Of a DNA stretch of 64,000 nucleotides, positions 43,620-55,545 are shown piece after piece. The stretch's first letter is position 1; every line of letters begins with the position of its first letter. The stretch lies in contig CM047430.1 of NCBI GenBank assembly GCA_026168455.1, positions 8,075,507-8,139,506 on the forward strand. The letters are read 5' to 3'. Source of the DNA: Theocolax elegans (Eukaryota > Arthropoda > Insecta > Hymenoptera > Cerocephalidae). The notes beneath the pieces were generated by a model. It ran no database searches and was not told where the DNA came from. It saw only the letters and a list, made by a program, of their open reading frames with translations. Both the position numbers and the translations under genes were made by a program.

Positions 43620-43796
43620 GTTTACTAACAAGGAAAGTATTTGACTTCCAACAGATCTTATCCTAACCGTGGAATGTCTTTTGTAATATAAAAATATGAA
43701 GAGTGCCAAGTTATTACTTGCCAATAGTCATTTTTACGAAAGTTATTCGACATCTAACAATACTTTCAATGAATATTTCTTCGACTTTGATCGCTT
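43620..43796 (+). repeat. unidentified dispersed repeat, copy 1 (5' part)
   Basis: Shares ACTAACAAG, AGATCTT, ATGTCTTTTGTAATAT and AAAAATATGAAGA with copies at 46992 and 50290. The piggyBac inserted in its TTAA at 43797-43800; the rest continues at 46194-46330. The family is unknown. Confidence 0.65.
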
Positions 43797-44136
43797 TTAA
43801 CCTTTTAAGGACGGGACTGGTCGATATATCGACCACTTCGGTATCATCTTATTTTGGAATTGTTTCCGGGGTAATATTATATGTTGAATACAGGAAAAGT
43901 GATTTTAAGGTCAAATTTTTTATTCGGTATTTCGACTTGAAAATTGGTATACCAACGTATTTTGCTTTGAATACGAAACAAATAGTGCTGCGTTTGATGA
44001 AACACATTTTCATAGTGATTATTTGAACTATTTATTAATATTAGTTTCTTGGCAGATCAACACATAGTTATTTTTTCTTGCGGTAGATTTTTTATTGATA
44101 ATATTCTTATTATTTCATTGTTCTCTTTATTTACTA

Positions 44137-45639
44137 AGTTGTCAAAAAAATACAAGAAATTATTTTTGATAAAATAGCTGATATTGAAACTTGGAGTACT
44201 GGCGAGTCTGAACCTGAAATAGAAGATTTGGAGAATAAGGAAATTCATGAAGTTGATTTGGTAGAAAATGATTATGATGAGACTCAAATTTTTGAAAACG
44301 CGTATTTTTATCCATCAATCAAAGATTTTCAAGGTACTTCTAAAATAAATCCTAACATCTCTATATCGGGGAATAAAGCAATCAATTACTTTAAATACTT
44401 TTTTGAGTCCCCTCTGATTGAAAGAATTATAAATAAGACGAATCGCTATGAAAGTCAGAATCATGAAGATCGGCGAACCCATTAGAAAATTTCGTCTCCT
44501 CTTACAAAAGATGAATTTGAATGTTTTCTTGGTCTTTCAATTCTAATGGGCCATATTCGAAAACGTGACTTGAAAGACTATTGATCTAAAGATCCTCCGC
44601 TTTATATACCAATTTTCGGCCAAATAAAGTCTCGTGATAGGTTTCTTGCAATCTTACGCCATATACATTTTCATGATAATGAAGATACCTCGGAAATCGC
44701 TCACCATCCTTTAGTGAAAATAATATCAATAATAGACTTTCTACAAAGTGAATTCTCAGCAGCTCTTATTCCAGGCAAAAATTTGTGCATAGATGAAAGC
44801 CTAGTATTATGGAAAGGCAGGTTTCGATTCAAGCAGTATATTCCTTTGAAAAAAAATCGGTTTGGCATCAAACTTTTTGAATTAGTCGTCTGTGAGACTG
44901 GATTTATTTTAGGTTTTATTGTCTACACTAGCGCTGATACTGATTATCGGAAGTTTGATTGGGTGTTACTGAGGATATTGTCGCTCATTTCTTACAACCT
45001 TAGTTTTACAAGGGTCATGTCATATACATACATAACTGGTATACATCTCCCATATTGGCAGAATTTTTGCATGATCACGATACAAGAATGTGTGGCCCGG
45101 TAAGAACAAATAGAATGCCAAAATTAGAAAATAAATGAGAGCGAGGTGAAGTTTATGTTGCTCATAATAATTTGTGGATGACAATCAGGTGGCAAAATAA
45201 GCGCATCCTTACAACTGTGCACAATAGGGGTGGTGTTGGCAATGTAGATAGACAATTGTTCATAACCGAAACAGTTAGAAAAACAATGAAGTGGTATCGC
45301 AAATTATTTTTCCATCTTATTGATCTAAGTTTATCTAATGTTCATTTTTTATATAAAATGAAAAATGAAAGACCAAGGCTCTTTCCTTCATTTCGAATAT
45401 CGGTTATTAGATCATTATTGAAATTGAATAATACTATTGATAGCATTTTTCATCTTGTTAACCCTCCTACTCGATTAGTTAGTCGTCATTTTCCAAGGTT
45501 TGCTACAAGTCGAAGGTGTCTCTTGTGTGCTTTACGTAAAATTACTAGGCGAACAAAATACATGTGCTCTGATTGTGATATTCCTTTATGCGTAGCTCCA
45601 TGTTTTGAAGAATATCACACAAAAGAGACATTGTCATAA
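44137..45639 (+). pseudogene. piggyBac transposase
   Basis: The N-terminal acidic region (IEDLENKEIHEV) runs from about 44137 with no ATG. The DDE core has CIDESLVLWKGR (first Asp) and KKNRFGIKLFEL. The block NWYTSPILAEFL at about 45030-45070 reads HNWYTSP where the second Asp is expected. The C-terminal part (45172-45639) ends in a zinc-ribbon with CLLC, CSDCD and a Cys/His tail. Stops at about 44483 and 44587 and a frameshift near 45000 break it. Confidence 0.92.
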
Positions 45640-45655
45640 AGTCAAATAGTTAGAG

Positions 45656-45775
45656 GTGAGAGGCAAGGGGACTCACGGAAATAAAGCACCCCAACGTGAG
45701 AGGCAAGGGGACTCACGGAAATAAAGCACCCTAACGTGAGAGGCAAGGGGACTCACGGAAATCAAGCACCCCAAA
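45656..45775 (+). repeat. three 40-bp tandem repeats in piggyBac
   Basis: Units GTGAGAGGCAAGGGGACTCA... repeat at 45656, 45696 and 45736 with only a base or two different. They follow the transposase stop. Subterminal direct repeats occur in other piggyBacs and may bind transposase. Confidence 0.9.
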
Positions 45776-46193
45776 GGAATCAAATTTTCGCCACATCCAC
45801 GCTGTTAATTCTGGGTCATGCTAAGAGCGAAAATTAATATATTTTTTCATAATACATCAGTGATAAAAATGCATGTAATGCATATCATTTTTTAACTAAA
45901 ATACTACAAGTAATGAAATTGACCTTGAAATTCAATTTTCAAGGTCAGGGATACCTCTTGAACATTTTTTGATATTTTTTTCGTATTCAGCGCATCTAAA
46001 TAGTCTAAAACACTCCTAACTCGCCAAATTAAATTTTTAACATTGAACTTTACGTTCCAGACGGGACTGGTCGATATATCGACAACCAATTTTGTCAGGC
46101 ACTGTACGTGACATATGTTTTTATTTTATACTCAAATATTGTGTAAAAAAAAGTCAAATTTCAACGTCAAAATTCTCGTCCTTAAAAGGTTAA

Positions 46194-46330
46194 CTCGAAA
46201 ACGAATATAGATAGTAACTCAAACCAAAAACTAAAAGATAGTTGATACGGTTTGAAAAACAGAAGCTTAAATTGCTTAATTTGGAGCAAAATTATGAAGA
46301 AAATAAGAAATTGCAGAATTTTAGGCGAAA
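46194..46330 (+). repeat. unidentified dispersed repeat, copy 1 (3' part)
   Basis: Continues the repeat interrupted by piggyBac. Reads ACTCAAACCAAAAACTAAAAG and matches the inverse copy at 46370-46640. Confidence 0.6.
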
Positions 46331-46369
46331 AAAAAAAAATATTTTACATTAAATTTTGGTTAAAATTTC

Positions 46370-46640
46370 TTCAATAATTTATTTACTTTATAACTTTACT
46401 CCAAATTGAGCAATTTAAACATCTCTCTTTCACACCATATATACTTGAACTCAACTATCTTTTAGTTTTTGGTTTGAGTTATTATCTATATTTGTTTCGG
46501 GGTTATAAGCGATTCAATTGGAAGTAAATTTCATAATTGTCATTATTAGAACTTAGCTCTCTTCATATTTCTACATTTCAAAAGACATACCAAAGTTACG
46601 ATAATATCGATCTACCGGAGGTCATGTACTCCCCTTACAA
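46370..46640 (-). repeat. unidentified dispersed repeat, inverted copy
   Basis: The minus strand reads GAAACAAATATAG, then ACCAAAAACTAAAAGATAG, and further on TATGTCTTTTGAAATG, matching copy 1 and copy 2. Together with copy 1 it forms a palindrome. Confidence 0.6.
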
Positions 46641-46759
46641 AATTTGTTTGAAGTTATATTTGCGGACTAATTTGCTATTTATTATGTTTTATTACCTTCT
46701 TGTTTCGTATACACTTTGTTATTTATTTCTTTAAATGATAGTTTATATATATATTATAT

Positions 46760-46797
46760 CGATAAGCGAGTTACCGATCAGGTGAGCAACGCGGAAG
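46760..46797 (+). repeat. LTR B scrap
   Basis: GATAAGCGAGTTACCGATCA and GGTGAGCAACGCGGAAG match the first 40 bp of the B LTR. The rest is absent. Confidence 0.75.
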
Positions 46798-46991
46798 TTC
46801 GCACTATGGAGAACAACCGGCCAGATGAAGTAGATGAATATGACAAAGAATGGAGAGCGTGCTCTAGTAAGGCCGAATAAGACGTAGAAGTATGATGAGA
46901 AAAATAATTAAACGTAGATATGAAAAGTGATGAGGTTTGTTAGAGGTTGATTCCCGCAAATTGCTGTCTAAATTTTTGGTAATACCAGGTG

Positions 46992-47200
46992 CTTTACTAA
47001 CAAGAGAAGTACTTGACCTCCGAGAAACGGATCTTCTCCTAACTTTGGTATGTCTTTTGTAATATAAAAATATGAAGAAAGCCAAGTTATCTCTTGCCAA
47101 TGGCCACTTTTACGCGAGTTAGGCGACATCTAATAATAATATCAGTAAAAATTACTTCCAATTTGATCGCTTATAAATCGAAAACAAATAATGATAGGCA
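46992..47200 (+). repeat. unidentified dispersed repeat, copy 2
   Basis: Similar to copy 1, from CTTTACTAACAAG to TTTGATCGCTTATAAATCG. Its plus frame keeps LTREVLDLRETDLLLTL. No known family is recognised. Confidence 0.6.
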
Positions 47201-47300
47201 CCCAAACAAAATACCAGAAGAAAGTTGATTTTAAAAGTAAACCTGAATTTTTTCGAGACGATTCGATGAATTTTTGAAATTTGTCATAAATTGCCTATTA

Positions 47301-49241
47301 GCAAAACTAAAAAAGTTGCTCAAAACTCGTTGGAAAAATTTTAAAGTATTCTTCGGCTGTTTCTAAGCACTTTTTGTTCTTATTAAATTTTTCGTCAAGC
47401 GCACTATTTTAGATAATAAAATTCGTGAATGATCGGCAAAAATTTTGCGTCCCCAAAAAGTTCCGTCCCCAATGTTAATGAACTAAAAAGTTGGATTAAA
47501 AAAAAAGAAGCATCGAAAATTTCCACTTTTTTGTATAAATATTGCCGTATTAAATTTTTGGGTGAAAAACTTGCATTTCTAAGACCGGAAATACAAAGTA
47601 GACAAAAAAATACTTTAGAAAAAGTTTGTTTGTTTTGAATATATCTGCGGAATATGTGACAGATTTAGGGTTGAAAACAGAGTTACCATTTCTCTGTTTC
47701 GGGCGCTAAATACTATTCTCCGATTAATCTCAAATTTATATAAAAAGAAATAAACAAAAATAAGTAATACATCAAAAGAAAATTGCGATTATTTATTAAA
47801 ATCGCTTTCTGTTTTATTATATAGTAAAGTAAAATATAATTTGAAAAAAAAAATAATAATGAAATAATACCTTGCCCGGGGATTTTAATCTCTGCTCTTT
47901 TAACTCCGAAGGCTGACTTTTTACCAACTGGAGCTAATTTATCCTTATATTACTATGTTATCAAGTTTAAAGCATCTTCTGGCATTTTGTTATTACCGAC
48001 ATTTAACACAATATGACAGAAACAGTAAAATAGCTATTCTATTTGTTTCTATCAATGTGTTAAAATTAGAGTTTAGCAAAAAATAACGTTAAAAAATTTA
48101 AATTAGGTTATTGCGAAAAAATGATTTCGCATATATTGATCATAAATCTACTGACCCTATATAATCTAATATTTGTAAATATAAAATAAGTTTTAAATTT
48201 GTGACGTTATAAATATGTACAACCCACAAGATATGCACATGACTTGTAAATACAAATCATGTTCACACTTTAAATAACATACATCACTTTATACGTCACT
48301 TTAAATAATTATCTCGGACCGAAGTGCACCGGTGCACTTATAAAAACGTTAATACTCGCGGTACGAGAACCGAGAAATCACACGTTCGATACCCGACGAA
48401 TATATACGTCGAGAGATATCGTGGGCCAGGAACTGAGCCCAGGTCGTCCCACTGTATGTGGTTTTTTTCTCTTTGTTGCTCTTGCTTAATAAACATCAAT
48501 ATACGTAAGAGAGTAAAGGAAAAAAATCGCCATCTGGTCACTCTGGATGGCGCACGGGTGCGCACGTGATTGGACACCTTGCGCAACTAGATGAGAGAGC
48601 CCGGGTGCTCATTACCTTATACCCCGAAACCGGTGAAAGTGGCACTTGACTTGAGTAACGAGAGTGTTGCGTGCGCGGAGAGTTCGAGTGATCGACCGAC
48701 GGCAGGAGGTTGGAAGGCAGCGCGCGGGACGAGGAAGAGCGCGCCAGTAGAGAAGGGGCCGCGTATACCTTATGTATGCGTGTTAAGGTATACGGCGACA
48801 TATAGCATAGAGATATCTATATACACGGCGCGCGCACATATATACACCCGAATATACTATTGCATAGCACTATTATTTATTAACACCATTATTGACACTA
48901 TTATTAACACTATTATTACTATTGTATACGCCGGCAGTATTTAGGTGGTTAGTTATTAATTAATTTAAGTCACACCTATAATTGTTTAATTAAAAGTATA
49001 TGTACCTGTCGGTAGAGAATTGGGGCATTCGTAATTAGTTTTAAGATATATATAATTGTAAATAGCCGTAGTCAATTAATTTTAATCGCAGTATGAGTAT
49101 GTCGGAATTAATTAATAGGGTTTATATAACCGCTAGACATGGACCGGCAGCACCGAGTGGATTACCGGTATAGTAATTAAATATTTGTAACGCGCGCTTT
49201 CTGAGTACCAAAGATAATTGTTTGCGTGATCGGACCAATAA
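47301..49241. other. mixed interval without recognised genes
   Basis: AT-rich to about 48300, then a GC-rich patch (48320-48800) with TATACACG/CGTATA-like repeats that looks like eroded mobile DNA. ORFs at 48324-48586 and 48538-48944 overlap on both strands and show no motif. Confidence 0.45.
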
Positions 49242-49252
49242 TTAATGGGATG

Positions 49253-49469
49253 TAGGCCTGCGATGGCTCGGTCGGTAGCGCGTCGGGCTCGTAATATAGA
49301 GGTCCCAGGTTCGACTCCCGGACCCGGTCGATTGATACAAGCACCACTGGCGAATGTATTTTCAACAAGTGCTTTCTTCACCAAGACATCGTATAACATC
49401 CGTCGCTGATTAGCACCGGTTTGGGAGCATAAAAAGAGCGACGTTAAAATAATAATTATAAAAAAAAAG
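49253..49469 (+). mobile_element. tRNA-derived SINE copy 1
   Basis: The 5' part resembles a tRNA gene with an A-box-like TGGCTCGGTCGGTAGCG and a B box GGTTCGACTCC. A tRNA-unrelated body (CACCACTGGCGAATG ... TTTGGGAGCATAAAAAGAGCG) and an A-rich tail follow. Flanked by perfect 11-bp TTAATGGGATG (49242-49252 and 49470-49480). Pol III promoter and LINE-driven insertion are inferred. Confidence 0.92.
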
Positions 49470-49480
49470 TTAATGGGATG

Positions 49481-50253
49481 GTAGTGACGTGAACCACTAT
49501 TATTGGTTTATTGGCCTTGACGAACATAAGATCAAGGCCGACTACGCGAATCGGTCGGTAGATAAGAGCAGCAGTAGGATAGACATAACAGCGATAGAGT
49601 GGGGGGGGGGGGACCTTTTCCAGAAGGATCTATACACGCTGCGAGCTAAATGAAAGAACCGGTCTCTTACATTCGCTCTCGTACATTCCTGATCATCCTA
49701 CGGTTCAGCTTAGTTTTAGAGAGGTATCAATATTTCGGCTGAGTAGCCATTTTATAGATTAGAGTAAAGCAGACTTTTCGTTGAGTAGAGTGAAGTTGCA
49801 GCGTTATATTAAGTTCGGCGAGTATATTTACGGTTAGAGCGAAGGATGGCCAAATTTATTATATCATTTTCATTTCTTTTAGTACTATTAACCGCTGGAT
49901 GGATGAGATTGCGAGAGAGTGAGTGCACGTGTGCATGTCGGTTGCGAGTGTATTAACGACTGTAAATTGATGCCGAATTTCTTTCGTTTATTAAAGACAT
50001 CTATTTGATTTTATAAATATAATTATAGTTGTTTATTCAAGTGGAATCCGTGAGTGTTTTTTATTGGTAATTAGATTTTCCCTTTATTCTAAAAATTCTT
50101 TTTATTATTACCTAACTTTAACACAATGACAGAAACAATAAAATACATATTTTTATTAATTTTTTTTGTAATAATTTTATCTTCATACAAACTAAATTCT
50201 TAAATAAAATTCGAGAATTTTGCACACACGTTATTTTAACTAAAATTATTACA
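49481..50253. other. interval without gene
   Basis: Contains a poly-G run at about 49600-49612 and GA-rich DNA to about 49870 that resembles eroded LTR/leader sequence. No gene is seen. Confidence 0.4.
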
Positions 50254-50560
50254 GGAAAACAAGAAGGAGAAACAGTATTTTTACCTCGAATTGATCTAAC
50301 AAGAAGAGGACTATCTCTGCGGGAAACGGATCCTTACCAATCTCTAGGATATTTTTTCTGCCATAAAAATATGAAGAAAGCCGGACTTATAGAATCTAAT
50401 GCTATTTTTTACCATAGATATAAGCAAATAACATAAATCTCGCCAAAAATACTTTTAACTTTGAACGAGTAAAGATATATATTCAAACCTAAATTCAGCA
50501 GAAAACTGTGGTCGAGTAGATATATTTTGAAAAAAAGAAGCTCAAATATTTTAATTTAGT
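50254..50560 (+). repeat. unidentified dispersed repeat, copy 3 with a 60-aa open frame
   Basis: The plus frame 50254-50436 is open for 60 residues without an ATG, preceded by an acceptor-like TTACAG at 50249-50254. It has LTRRGLSLRETDPYQSLG, matching LTREVLDLRETD of copy 2. The conserved reading frame across copies suggests that the family once coded for protein. The family is unknown. Confidence 0.5.
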
Positions 50561-51480
50561 CAAAAGTTATGCAAAAAATAAGAATTAGACGAAAATTTGA
50601 CTTAAAAAAATCATTTATTTCATTTACAATATAAGATTTAGTAATATTAATATTTGTAATAATATAATGTATAATTTTTAATTCTTATTATGTTTTGTTA
50701 TTGTTATGTTGTTTAATAAAACAGTCTTAATCCTGTAATTTCAGAGGGGGAATGAGATAACATGTATATTATTATATTATGTATATATTAATAAACTTAA
50801 TTTTTTATATCTAACGGCCATTTTTTAAAAAGTTTAAATCCATAAGCTTGATAAAAATAGGCAAATGTTATATAAAAAATTGGTTGAATACCTTGATCCA
50901 TTGCAAAATAACAGGAAAAAAAATTTACATAACATTTCAGTCTAAAATCTTAGATTGCAATTTTTTCTAATGTTTATTTCTGCCATAACTTTACAACGTA
51001 TTGAATTAAATGTTTGTTTAATAACATATACCCAATCTTACCTTTCTTTCAAAATAAAGTTTGCCTTGCTATTACCATGTTTTAAGCGTTTTCAGTTCTA
51101 TTTTAGTAGGTAATAACTTTTGATAACATGGCCATTAGAATAGAAAAACATAAACTGTTTAAATGGATGAATGCCTAGCAAATAAAATAAACTATGTCTA
51201 AAATAAAGAAATGACTAATTGTTAAACTGATACTGACAATTACAGGAACAAGAATTTAGTATCTATAAAGTCAAATAATTTTTAGAAAATCGTGTATCCC
51301 TTATAATGGCTCGTCGAGCCGTTAAACTAATCATTAGAAAATGCATTTAATATTAAACTTGTATTTTGATAATTTGAAAATTACATGCTACTACCAACAT
51401 GATGACAAAATTTAAACTAAATCAGTTATACAGCGATCATTTATTTTCCTTGTAAACATTGATAATATTTATTGACTAAA
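50561..51480. other. AT-rich interval without a gene
   Basis: Nothing recognised. Long stretches of A/T, no open frame longer than chance. Confidence 0.5.
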
Positions 51481-51573
51481 TTATAGCCTGTCATGTGGTG
51501 GATCTGCTTAGAACAGATTATACGTCACTTAGGGCTCCGTAGTACCGATGAGTCTCATTGTTACAGGCTATAA
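51481..51573 (+). repeat. 11-bp inverted ends enclosing a structured segment
   Basis: TTATAGCCTGT at 51481-51491 pairs perfectly with ACAGGCTATAA at 51563-51573. The 70 bases between them hold further short complementary runs (ATCTGCTTAGAACAGAT). It may be an RNA-like or MITE-like unit. No family is recognised. Confidence 0.6.
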
Positions 51574-51625
51574 ATGATGACCTAAACTAACAATAACTCC
51601 AAGAAATCGGGTAGAACTTGTTTGA

Positions 51626-51768
51626 TGTCTAGGTCGTCGACGTGACTTCCAGATCATCGGGGCATCATCTTCTAAAATGAATATTACTATAATTTAAAAA
51701 AAATATCAATTCCTGTAGATGATGTCCAGATCGTCGACGTGACATTTAAGCCATCAGGGCATCAGCTA
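51626..51768 (+). repeat. direct repeat around TCGTCGACGTGAC
   Basis: Two copies of a unit of about 48 bp (GATGTC...GGTCGTCGACGTGAC...CATCGGGGCATCA) lie at 51626-51673 and 51719-51768. Origin unknown. Confidence 0.6.
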
Positions 51769-52199
51769 CTGGAAGGCAGGTCAGATAAAATTTACTTAAG
51801 GGGGTCCGAAAGTCAATTTTATGACTGTATTATCGACCTACTGTCGATATAGTAGGTTTCATTATCAGTATAATACGCCATCTAGCGTACGATTTAAATA
51901 AAGTCGGTAGGTGGCATAGTTGTACTAACATTGTTATTTAATTTTCTGGAGATAATATAACCCAAGACTGAAGGAATTTATTCTCTGTCGATCGAGAGAC
52001 AAAAAAATTTTTTCCTGTAACTTTGATAATGCCATCTTAACGTATAAGATCTCTATAAACAAAAATTATGTATTTATAAAAAGAAAAATTATTTATGAAT
52101 TAAGCTACGTACTGTAATATTTTTAATGCCCTAATCCGATAAATTCAGGATTGTTTATTCTTTATAGAGTGGGTAATTAGGCAGTCAATACTACACTTT
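51769..52199. other. AT-rich interval without a gene
   Basis: Nothing recognised apart from a short TCGACCTACTGTCGATATAGTAGG near 51835-51860. Confidence 0.45.
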
Positions 52200-52640
52200 G
52201 TCACGTCGTACAGGGGATCAGGGTGCGGGTGATCAAATTAAGGTTTTAATTATTACTTATTCAGTAATTATTTAATAACAACAGCGGGTGCTAGTCGCGT
52301 ACGCTCCGACGTATTTGTCGTGATTCGTTATGCTCGATTTAAACGCTCAGTTGGATACACGTAATGATATCTATACGATGCTCCGAAATACGAACAACGG
52401 ACGGCACGGCTGAAATATGTGTCTAGTAAGCTGATTACTTCGCGCGCGAAGGGGGAGGGGAAGAAGCTGGGGTACACTAAATTGCCGCGGCGAGCAAGGC
52501 TAGTTGCACAAGGAAGTAGCTGGGGATACACGGGAGTTCGCGGCACACACAGTCAAGGAAAACGGCTCTCGAATATTGGCACTAGGTCGCACAAACCTTT
52601 GGCGATGCTGGCACACGTGCGGCACACACACCTCGTTATG

Positions 52641-52673
52641 CTCTCTCTCTCTCTCTCTCTCTCCCTCTCTCTC
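52641..52673. repeat. (CT)n microsatellite
   Basis: A run of CT dinucleotides with a few CCT interruptions. Confidence 0.9.
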
Positions 52674-53902
52674 GCTGTTGTCACGTCGGTATTCTCGATC
52701 GGTAGTTCCGACTAGGCAGTCGAAAGAGCTCTGAGCTCTCGTCGTCGCCGACGCAAGAAAGTCGCAGCGCGCATGCGTCATGACCACTTCGTGCGTACGC
52801 GGCCTTATGCCGCGTGCGGCTTTATGAAGATGTCCGCCGCGCACGAATGTCAAAAACGACGGCGAGTTGATGGCGACGGTGAAGTTAGCTGTTCGGCCTT
52901 CTCTTCGTGGTCTTCCTGGCTGCCTCCTTCTTCTCTCTTGGCGATCACTGGCTCGAGGACTCAGGAATGCGGTACGGCGTGTTTGCTTAGGTGAGTTATA
53001 AACCGTACAGCTACTCGGTTTATGGGTCGTTGTTTCTCACCAGTTGACGGAAACCCGTTCTCAGATTTCCTGCGTTGGGTGAGGGTGAGTGACTCGGCCC
53101 CCAATTCCGAAAGTCCGATATATACCTCCTACGACAGTGGAGGAAGAGGATTGCCACTAGTGCGCCTCGAAATCGAGTTGTTTCGTCGAGCCTTTGTCGG
53201 CGATCAACTGTTTAACATGCTATATTTCTTGGTTACTAACACGCTTAGTTTCGAAGATATGCCGTTAACGATTATTCTATTCATCTGGGCGACTTCGTCA
53301 AGGGAGACTCTACCTAGGGATGAAGGGACGGCCGCTAAATTAAAGTAGACATCCTTCGGGGTGTACTACGTGCAGCGTCAAAATACTGAGGCGGGCCTTT
53401 CGAGGTCTGCCTTGGGGCACATCCGGACCGAAGTAGTTTCTCATCCAGACGAAAGTTGCTGGGATGTCTCACAGAAGGGTGTCCCTTTCATCAAAATCTC
53501 TTTGTATAAAGTCAGTAAGTCGAGTTGTGATACACATCCGAACTGAAGACTTTGCGTTGGGTAAGATGTTAAAAACACCATCGCGTACAAACTTTTGTTT
53601 CTCTCTTCTTTTGCTCTCTTTTTTTTCTCTTTTAGGGGATTTTTCCAATGGTATCCCTTAGAGAGTTCGTGAAGGGATTGTCGAATGTTTTACCCTTCAC
53701 AAACGTTCGAACGTTAGGCCACCTACCGCAAAACCTCCCCGGGGATCCGGGGAGTAATAGGAAGATGTGCTTCAGCATGTTAACAGTTGGACCAATATGA
53801 CTTTACTACGGTACGCAGGGACTGGGTACCGAGCCCCACGTTGGCCTACCTCTGAGCCGAAAGTGAAACGCCAGCGTGTCCCCATTATTGGGTTGGACTC
53901 TG

Positions 53903-54055
53903 CGGGGTATGTGGTTGCAAGCAGGCTTGACGGGTGAAGCGAAGTTGACCCGGATGCCGCTTATGTTCGAAAGCGGACGACGACGGTGAGCTAAACACCG
54001 CCGCATTCACACCGAGAATTACGACTCTAGGCTAGCCATCGCAAAGCGAAAGCAA
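53903..54055 (+). repeat. inverted-repeat partner 1 (about 145 bp)
   Basis: Reads TGTGGTTGCAAGCAGGCTTG to GACTCTAGGCTAGCC and matches 56284-56432 as its reverse complement with very few changes. GAGCCCCACGTTGG nearby (53831) equals the 3' end of insect tRNA-Lys. Confidence 0.85.
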
Positions 54056-54662
54056 AAAAAATAAAAATGCAACCAATGGCGAATTTTAATAGGTAGGGAT
54101 AATAAGCAATTAAATAAATATATAAGCATTCAAGCGAAAAATATAGCAAATCAAATTAATAGCAATTTATGTAAATAAATGTGTATATACTATTTGTATA
54201 TATGTATGCTTCATATATACATGCGTTGTTATTATGTAATATAAATAGAAAAATTCAGTAATATTGAATATTAATAAGAAAAAGAAAAGTTTTTGCAACA
54301 GAAAATTATTAAGCTTTACAAAATTAAATTATTAGTTGCTCGAAATATAATAAATTTTAATTTCTACGACACGTGGTCGTATAAAGAAAAATGGTCGTGC
54401 TTCCCCGCCTTGCGTGTGTGTGCGCACGACGAACGAGAAGGAATAATGGCTGCTCTACGTCTCGCTAGTTGCTCACAATTTAATCCCAAAAAAAAATTAA
54501 CACGTTGGGTGCCAATAACACGCTACACTGGGGATTAGGGTGCAGGTGGTGTGAATAATAAAGATAATATCTGTATATAATAATTAACTTTGTTATCTGC
54601 TCCTATTATTACAATTACGGGTGGGAGGCAGACCTTCGTTCCTTACCATATATATATTTGGG

Positions 54663-55545
54663 TACTTAAGGTACACTACCGGCCAATTGCTTTTGCCCAC
54701 TTCGACTCAATTTTACCCGTTACAAAAAGTATCATAACTTGGGTAAAAATTGAGATAAATAATCGTTCGACAGCTCATTTAAAAGCTTGAAGCAAGGGCT
54801 TTTTAATGGTTTACCGCCCCTATTTAAATTTTTTGTTTTTTAATGTTTTTAAAATAAAAATCAAAATGTATAAAATTCGGATTTTTTTGTTTGTCTTCAT
54901 TTTAAAACTGCACTTCAACCAAACATCGGAAAATAATTTTATAAAAGAAATTGAAAAGCTTGAATCAAGAGCTTTCTGGTGGTTTTCCTTTAAAACACGT
55001 CTTTTCTTCAACTTTATGTATCTCGGAAGGATTAAATTTAAAAAAAAAATGTCTAGGAGAAAAAATGTTTGATTTTATCTTAAGATTATGTACAAATTTT
55101 TCAGATTGTTTAGAATTTTTTTAACATTTTTTTTCTTTTTTTAATTTTTTAAAATTTTTTTAAACATTGTTTTAAAGTCCTTTTTACGTTTTGACTGGTG
55201 GTTTTCTTTACTACCAAATACAGAAAATGTACACTATATACAGAAAATAATTATTAAAATTCTATTAACTGTATAGTTTAGAAAATTCTTTATAATCAAT
55301 TCATTTATCAAATTAAAAAAAAAAATTCTAAACAATCTGAAAAATTTGTACATAATCTTAAGATAAAATCAAACATTTTTTCTCCTAGACATTTTTTTTT
55401 TAAATTTATTCCTTCCGAGATACATAAAGTTGAAGAAAAGACGTGTTTTAAAAGAAAACCACCAGTTAAAACGTAAAAAGGACTTTAAAACAATGTTAAT
55501 ATAGTGCCTTCAAAAGCTCTTGATTCATCTTCGCCTTGCGCTTTG
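54663..55545. repeat. degenerate palindromic element, Tc1-like edge
   Basis: Arms at about 54950-55115 and 55315-55540 are reverse complements (AAAGCTCTTGA..., GACGTGTTTTAAA, ATCTTAAGATTATGTAC). The left edge TACACTACCGGCCAATTGC resembles a Tc1/mariner terminus after TA. The right edge was not found. No transposase. Confidence 0.5.

Larger units (their letters stand above)
43801..46189 (+). mobile_element. piggyBac-type DNA transposon, dead
   Basis: 2,389 bp with 13-bp inverted ends (CCTTTTAAGGACG left; CGTCCTTAAAAGG right) and TTAA on both sides (43797-43800 and 46190-46193), the piggyBac target. Inside is a broken transposase and a 40-bp tandem repeat. A GGTCGATATATCGACC palindrome lies near the left end, and a 15-base match to it lies near the right end. 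Confidence 0.95.
52200..54560. other. GC-rich repeat-derived block
   Basis: GC-rich compared with its surroundings. It includes a (CT)n microsatellite at 52641-52673. GGGGATCAGGGTGCGGGTG (about 52213) and GGGGATTAGGGTGCAGGTG (about 54532) resemble each other, hinting at a duplicated edge. Many short ORFs on both strands lack motifs. It is probably LTR/leader sequence of a retroelement not recognised here. Confidence 0.4.

Noticed and set aside
45656..45775. Possible CRISPR-like repeat array
   Set aside because: Repeats are directly adjacent with no spacers and lie in a eukaryotic transposon; ordinary tandem repeats.
49255..49325. Possible true tRNA gene
   Set aside because: Has A and B boxes but is followed by a shared SINE body, A-rich tail and target duplications, and a second copy exists at 60.8 kb; it is a SINE head.
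52404..53661. A set of ORFs on both strands in a GC-rich block that might be a host gene
   Set aside because: No domain, inconsistent frames, a CT microsatellite inside and repeat-like edges; no evidence for splicing.
53831..53844. Minus-strand primer binding site
   Set aside because: Only the AACGTGGGGCTC part fits; the TGGCGCCC start is missing and no LTR end is adjacent.
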